From NCBI RefSeq assembly GCF_002192455.1, contig NZ_CP021744.1, forward strand, positions 7,836,501 to 7,900,500: a DNA stretch of 64,000 nucleotides, read 5' to 3'. The notes below the pieces were generated by a model. It saw only the letters and a list, made by a program, of their open reading frames with translations, was not told where the DNA came from and did not search any database. Below, in pieces: positions 63,050 through 64,000 of the stretch. Numbering within the stretch: position 1 is the first letter of the stretch; each line of letters starts with the position of its first letter. Made by a program: the position numbers and the translations under genes. The DNA comes from Streptomyces albireticuli (lineage in GTDB: Bacteria; Actinomycetota; Actinomycetes; Streptomycetales; Streptomycetaceae).

Positions 63050-63133
63050 ATGAAGATGGTCAAGGCGATCGTGAAGCGGTTCAAGAAGGACGAGGACCTC
63101 GCCAACCACGCGTGGGTCCTGCACGTCATCTGA
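63050..63133 (+). CDS. RiPP precursor peptide, atropopeptide-like
   Basis: A 27-residue ORF missed by length filters. GGAG is five bases before ATG 63050. The basic leader KMVKAIVKRFKKDEDLANH resembles leaders of tryptorubin-type atropopeptides, whose LANHAW junction I recall from published precursors. The candidate core is AWVLHVI or WVLHVI: a Trp and a His four residues apart, suited to a P450-made aromatic cross-link. It is followed by a strong hairpin and then the P450-like gene. It is not hydrophobic enough to be a leader of a membrane protein. Confidence 0.75.
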   Translation: MKMVKAIVKRFKKDEDLANHAWVLHVI

Positions 63134-63142
63134 TGCACCGTC

Positions 63143-63180
63143 GTCGGCGGAGGGCAGTCGCACTACTGCCCTCCGCCGAC
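63143..63180 (+). terminator. 15-bp stem-loop between precursor and P450-like gene
   Basis: GTCGGCGGAGGGCAG (63143-63157) and CTGCCCTCCGCCGAC (63166-63180) pair perfectly with an 8-base loop, nine bases past the precursor stop. It probably acts as a partial terminator or RNA stabiliser giving excess precursor over enzyme. Confidence 0.65.
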
Positions 63181-63351
63181 GCCGCAGAGCAACCCCTGGC
63201 TGCCGCGGTCCGCGGCGGCCACGACCGTGTCGGATTCCGCCGTAGGCCGGGCCGTGGCGCGGAGCGGCGGTCCCGCCCGTTCCCCGTCCGGAGTTCTCCG
63301 CCTGCCGCGGGGAACGCATTTCATCGCCATTCCAATGGAGGCGGGATTCTC

Positions 63352-64000
63352 GTGGAAGAAATGGCGCCGGCGGCGGTGCGCGACCATTCCGTCGTGTACG
63401 CCCCGCGGATACAGGAGCTGCTGGCCAGGGAAGAGAAGGTGTTCCGGATCGACGCGACCACGGTCGGCGTCTCCGACTGCCATCTGATGGCCGAAGTCGT
63501 CGCGGCGCGCCCCGTGCTGGCGACGGAGCGCTCGGTCTTCAAGCCCGCCGCGGGGGCCGACATCCACCACGACAGCGCGACACGGACGATCCGCGCGCTG
63601 GGGCAGGACGTCATGGCGGGCATCCGGACTCCGCCGCCCCCGGCGCGCGGGCTCTCCGGCTCCTGGCCCTACGCGGCCACCTCCTACCTGCGCCGGTGGC
63701 TCTTCGCGTCCGACCCCCTGCCGGTGTCCTTGCTGTCGAAACGCGGCATCACGCGCTCCGACACGCTCTCCCGGGTCGTCGACCGCGCCGTCACCGTCTG
63801 GCCGGGATCGGGCGCCGAGGGCGGGGGCACCGCGCTGGCGGAGCAGATCCGCGACGCGTCCGGCACCCAGGACAGGAAGCAGGCCGTCGCGCTGTACCGG
63901 CGTGCGACGGCCACCCTCTGCGACGGCGTGGCCGCGCTGGCCGGCAACGCCCTGTGGCTCATGGGGCCGGCACGGGAACAGCGAGGAGCCCGCGCCGACC
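63352..64000 (+). CDS. atypical P450-like enzyme of the RiPP locus (N-terminal part, cut by window end)
   Basis: At least 216 residues, open to the last base of the window. It begins at GTG 63352 with GGAGG ten bases upstream; ATG 63361 is a weaker alternative. No standard motif (heme cysteine, ExxR) is reached before the cut. Identification rests on position after the precursor and on the look of the N-terminus (HLMAEVVAARPVLATERSVF, AGADIHHDSATRTIRALGQD, SWPYAATSYLRRWLFASDPL), which recalls the unusual P450s of atropopeptide clusters. It would cross-link aromatic residues of the core peptide. Confidence 0.6.
   Translation, partial: MEEMAPAAVRDHSVVYAPRIQELLAREEKVFRIDATTVGVSDCHLMAEVVAARPVLATERSVFKPAAGADIHHDSATRTIRALGQDVMAGIRTPPPPARGLSGSWPYAATSYLRRWLFASDPLPVSLLSKRGITRSDTLSRVVDRAVTVWPGSGAEGGGTALAEQIRDASGTQDRKQAVALYRRATATLCDGVAALAGNALWLMGPAREQRGARAD

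Noticed and set aside
1..64000. CRISPR arrays, tRNA/rRNA genes or intact insertion sequences
   Set aside because: No regularly spaced direct repeats, no cloverleaf-like or rRNA sequence and no complete transposase were seen by eye. A dedicated tRNA and IS search was not possible.

Overview
The window is 64 kb of very GC-rich DNA with strong third-position GC bias, GTG starts, GGAGG-type ribosome sites, ATGA/GTGA start-stop overlaps and rare in-frame TTA (bldA) codons. This is typical of Streptomyces or a close relative. It reads like accessory chromosome: about 55 genes, few of them housekeeping, and at least six separable specialised-metabolism loci. No rRNA, tRNA, CRISPR array or intact transposon was recognised.

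Left part, 1-11.6 kb. A TetR regulator and an alpha/beta hydrolase are followed by a convergent operon of a winged-helix protein, a short pyruvate-phosphate-dikinase-like protein and a histidine phosphatase. Next is a long TetR-type regulator with an extra C-terminal domain. The five-gene operon 6617-11619 then encodes a PsiD/phosphatidylserine-decarboxylase-like enzyme, a 293-residue cysteine-rich protein with repeated C-x5-C units, a DUF692/MNIO iron oxygenase, a BufC/HvfC-like DUF2063 partner and a VioB-like ferritin-domain protein. It looks like an MNIO peptide/protein-modification system with an unusually large substrate and unusual extra enzymes. It is the best candidate here for an undescribed system.

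12.6-15.4 kb holds a compact cyclodipeptide cluster (CDPS, P450, methyltransferase). 16.6-21.7 kb holds an NCS1 permease, LuxR regulator, YtcJ-type amidohydrolase and GNAT.

22-35.8 kb is a composite island. All four hydroxyectoine genes are present but scattered: ectA at 21971, ectC-ectD at 31676, ectB at 34487. Between them sit a PPTase, flavin halogenase, NeuD-type acyltransferase, AMP ligase, SDR, acyl carrier protein, a frameshifted cation/proton antiporter and a StrR-like ParB-domain regulator with two TTA codons. A halogenated acyl group made on the carrier could be attached to an ectoine-type molecule; that is inference. The left edge cuts a proline-iminopeptidase-like gene, of which only the C-terminus remains.

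35.8-45.1 kb holds a DyP peroxidase/catalase-like operon preceded by a 12-codon leader ORF, a LysR divergent from an acetoacetate-decarboxylase-like gene, a 3-hydroxyacyl-CoA dehydrogenase, a CaiB-type CoA transferase, an Asp/Glu racemase and a P-loop protein.

45.1-54.8 kb resembles a jawsamycin/U-106305-type polycyclopropane pathway. It has an iterative KS-AT-DH-ACP synthase, a HemN-like radical SAM enzyme, a trans-acting ketoreductase, a TesB-like thioesterase and an MMPL exporter. 55.5-61.4 kb holds a GntP permease, a PLP decarboxylase and an ATP-grasp/PLP-decarboxylase fusion.

The right edge (63.05 kb on) holds a 27-residue RiPP precursor ending in LANHAWVLHVI, a strong hairpin and the start of an atypical P450-like gene, a likely atropopeptide-type locus cut by the window end.
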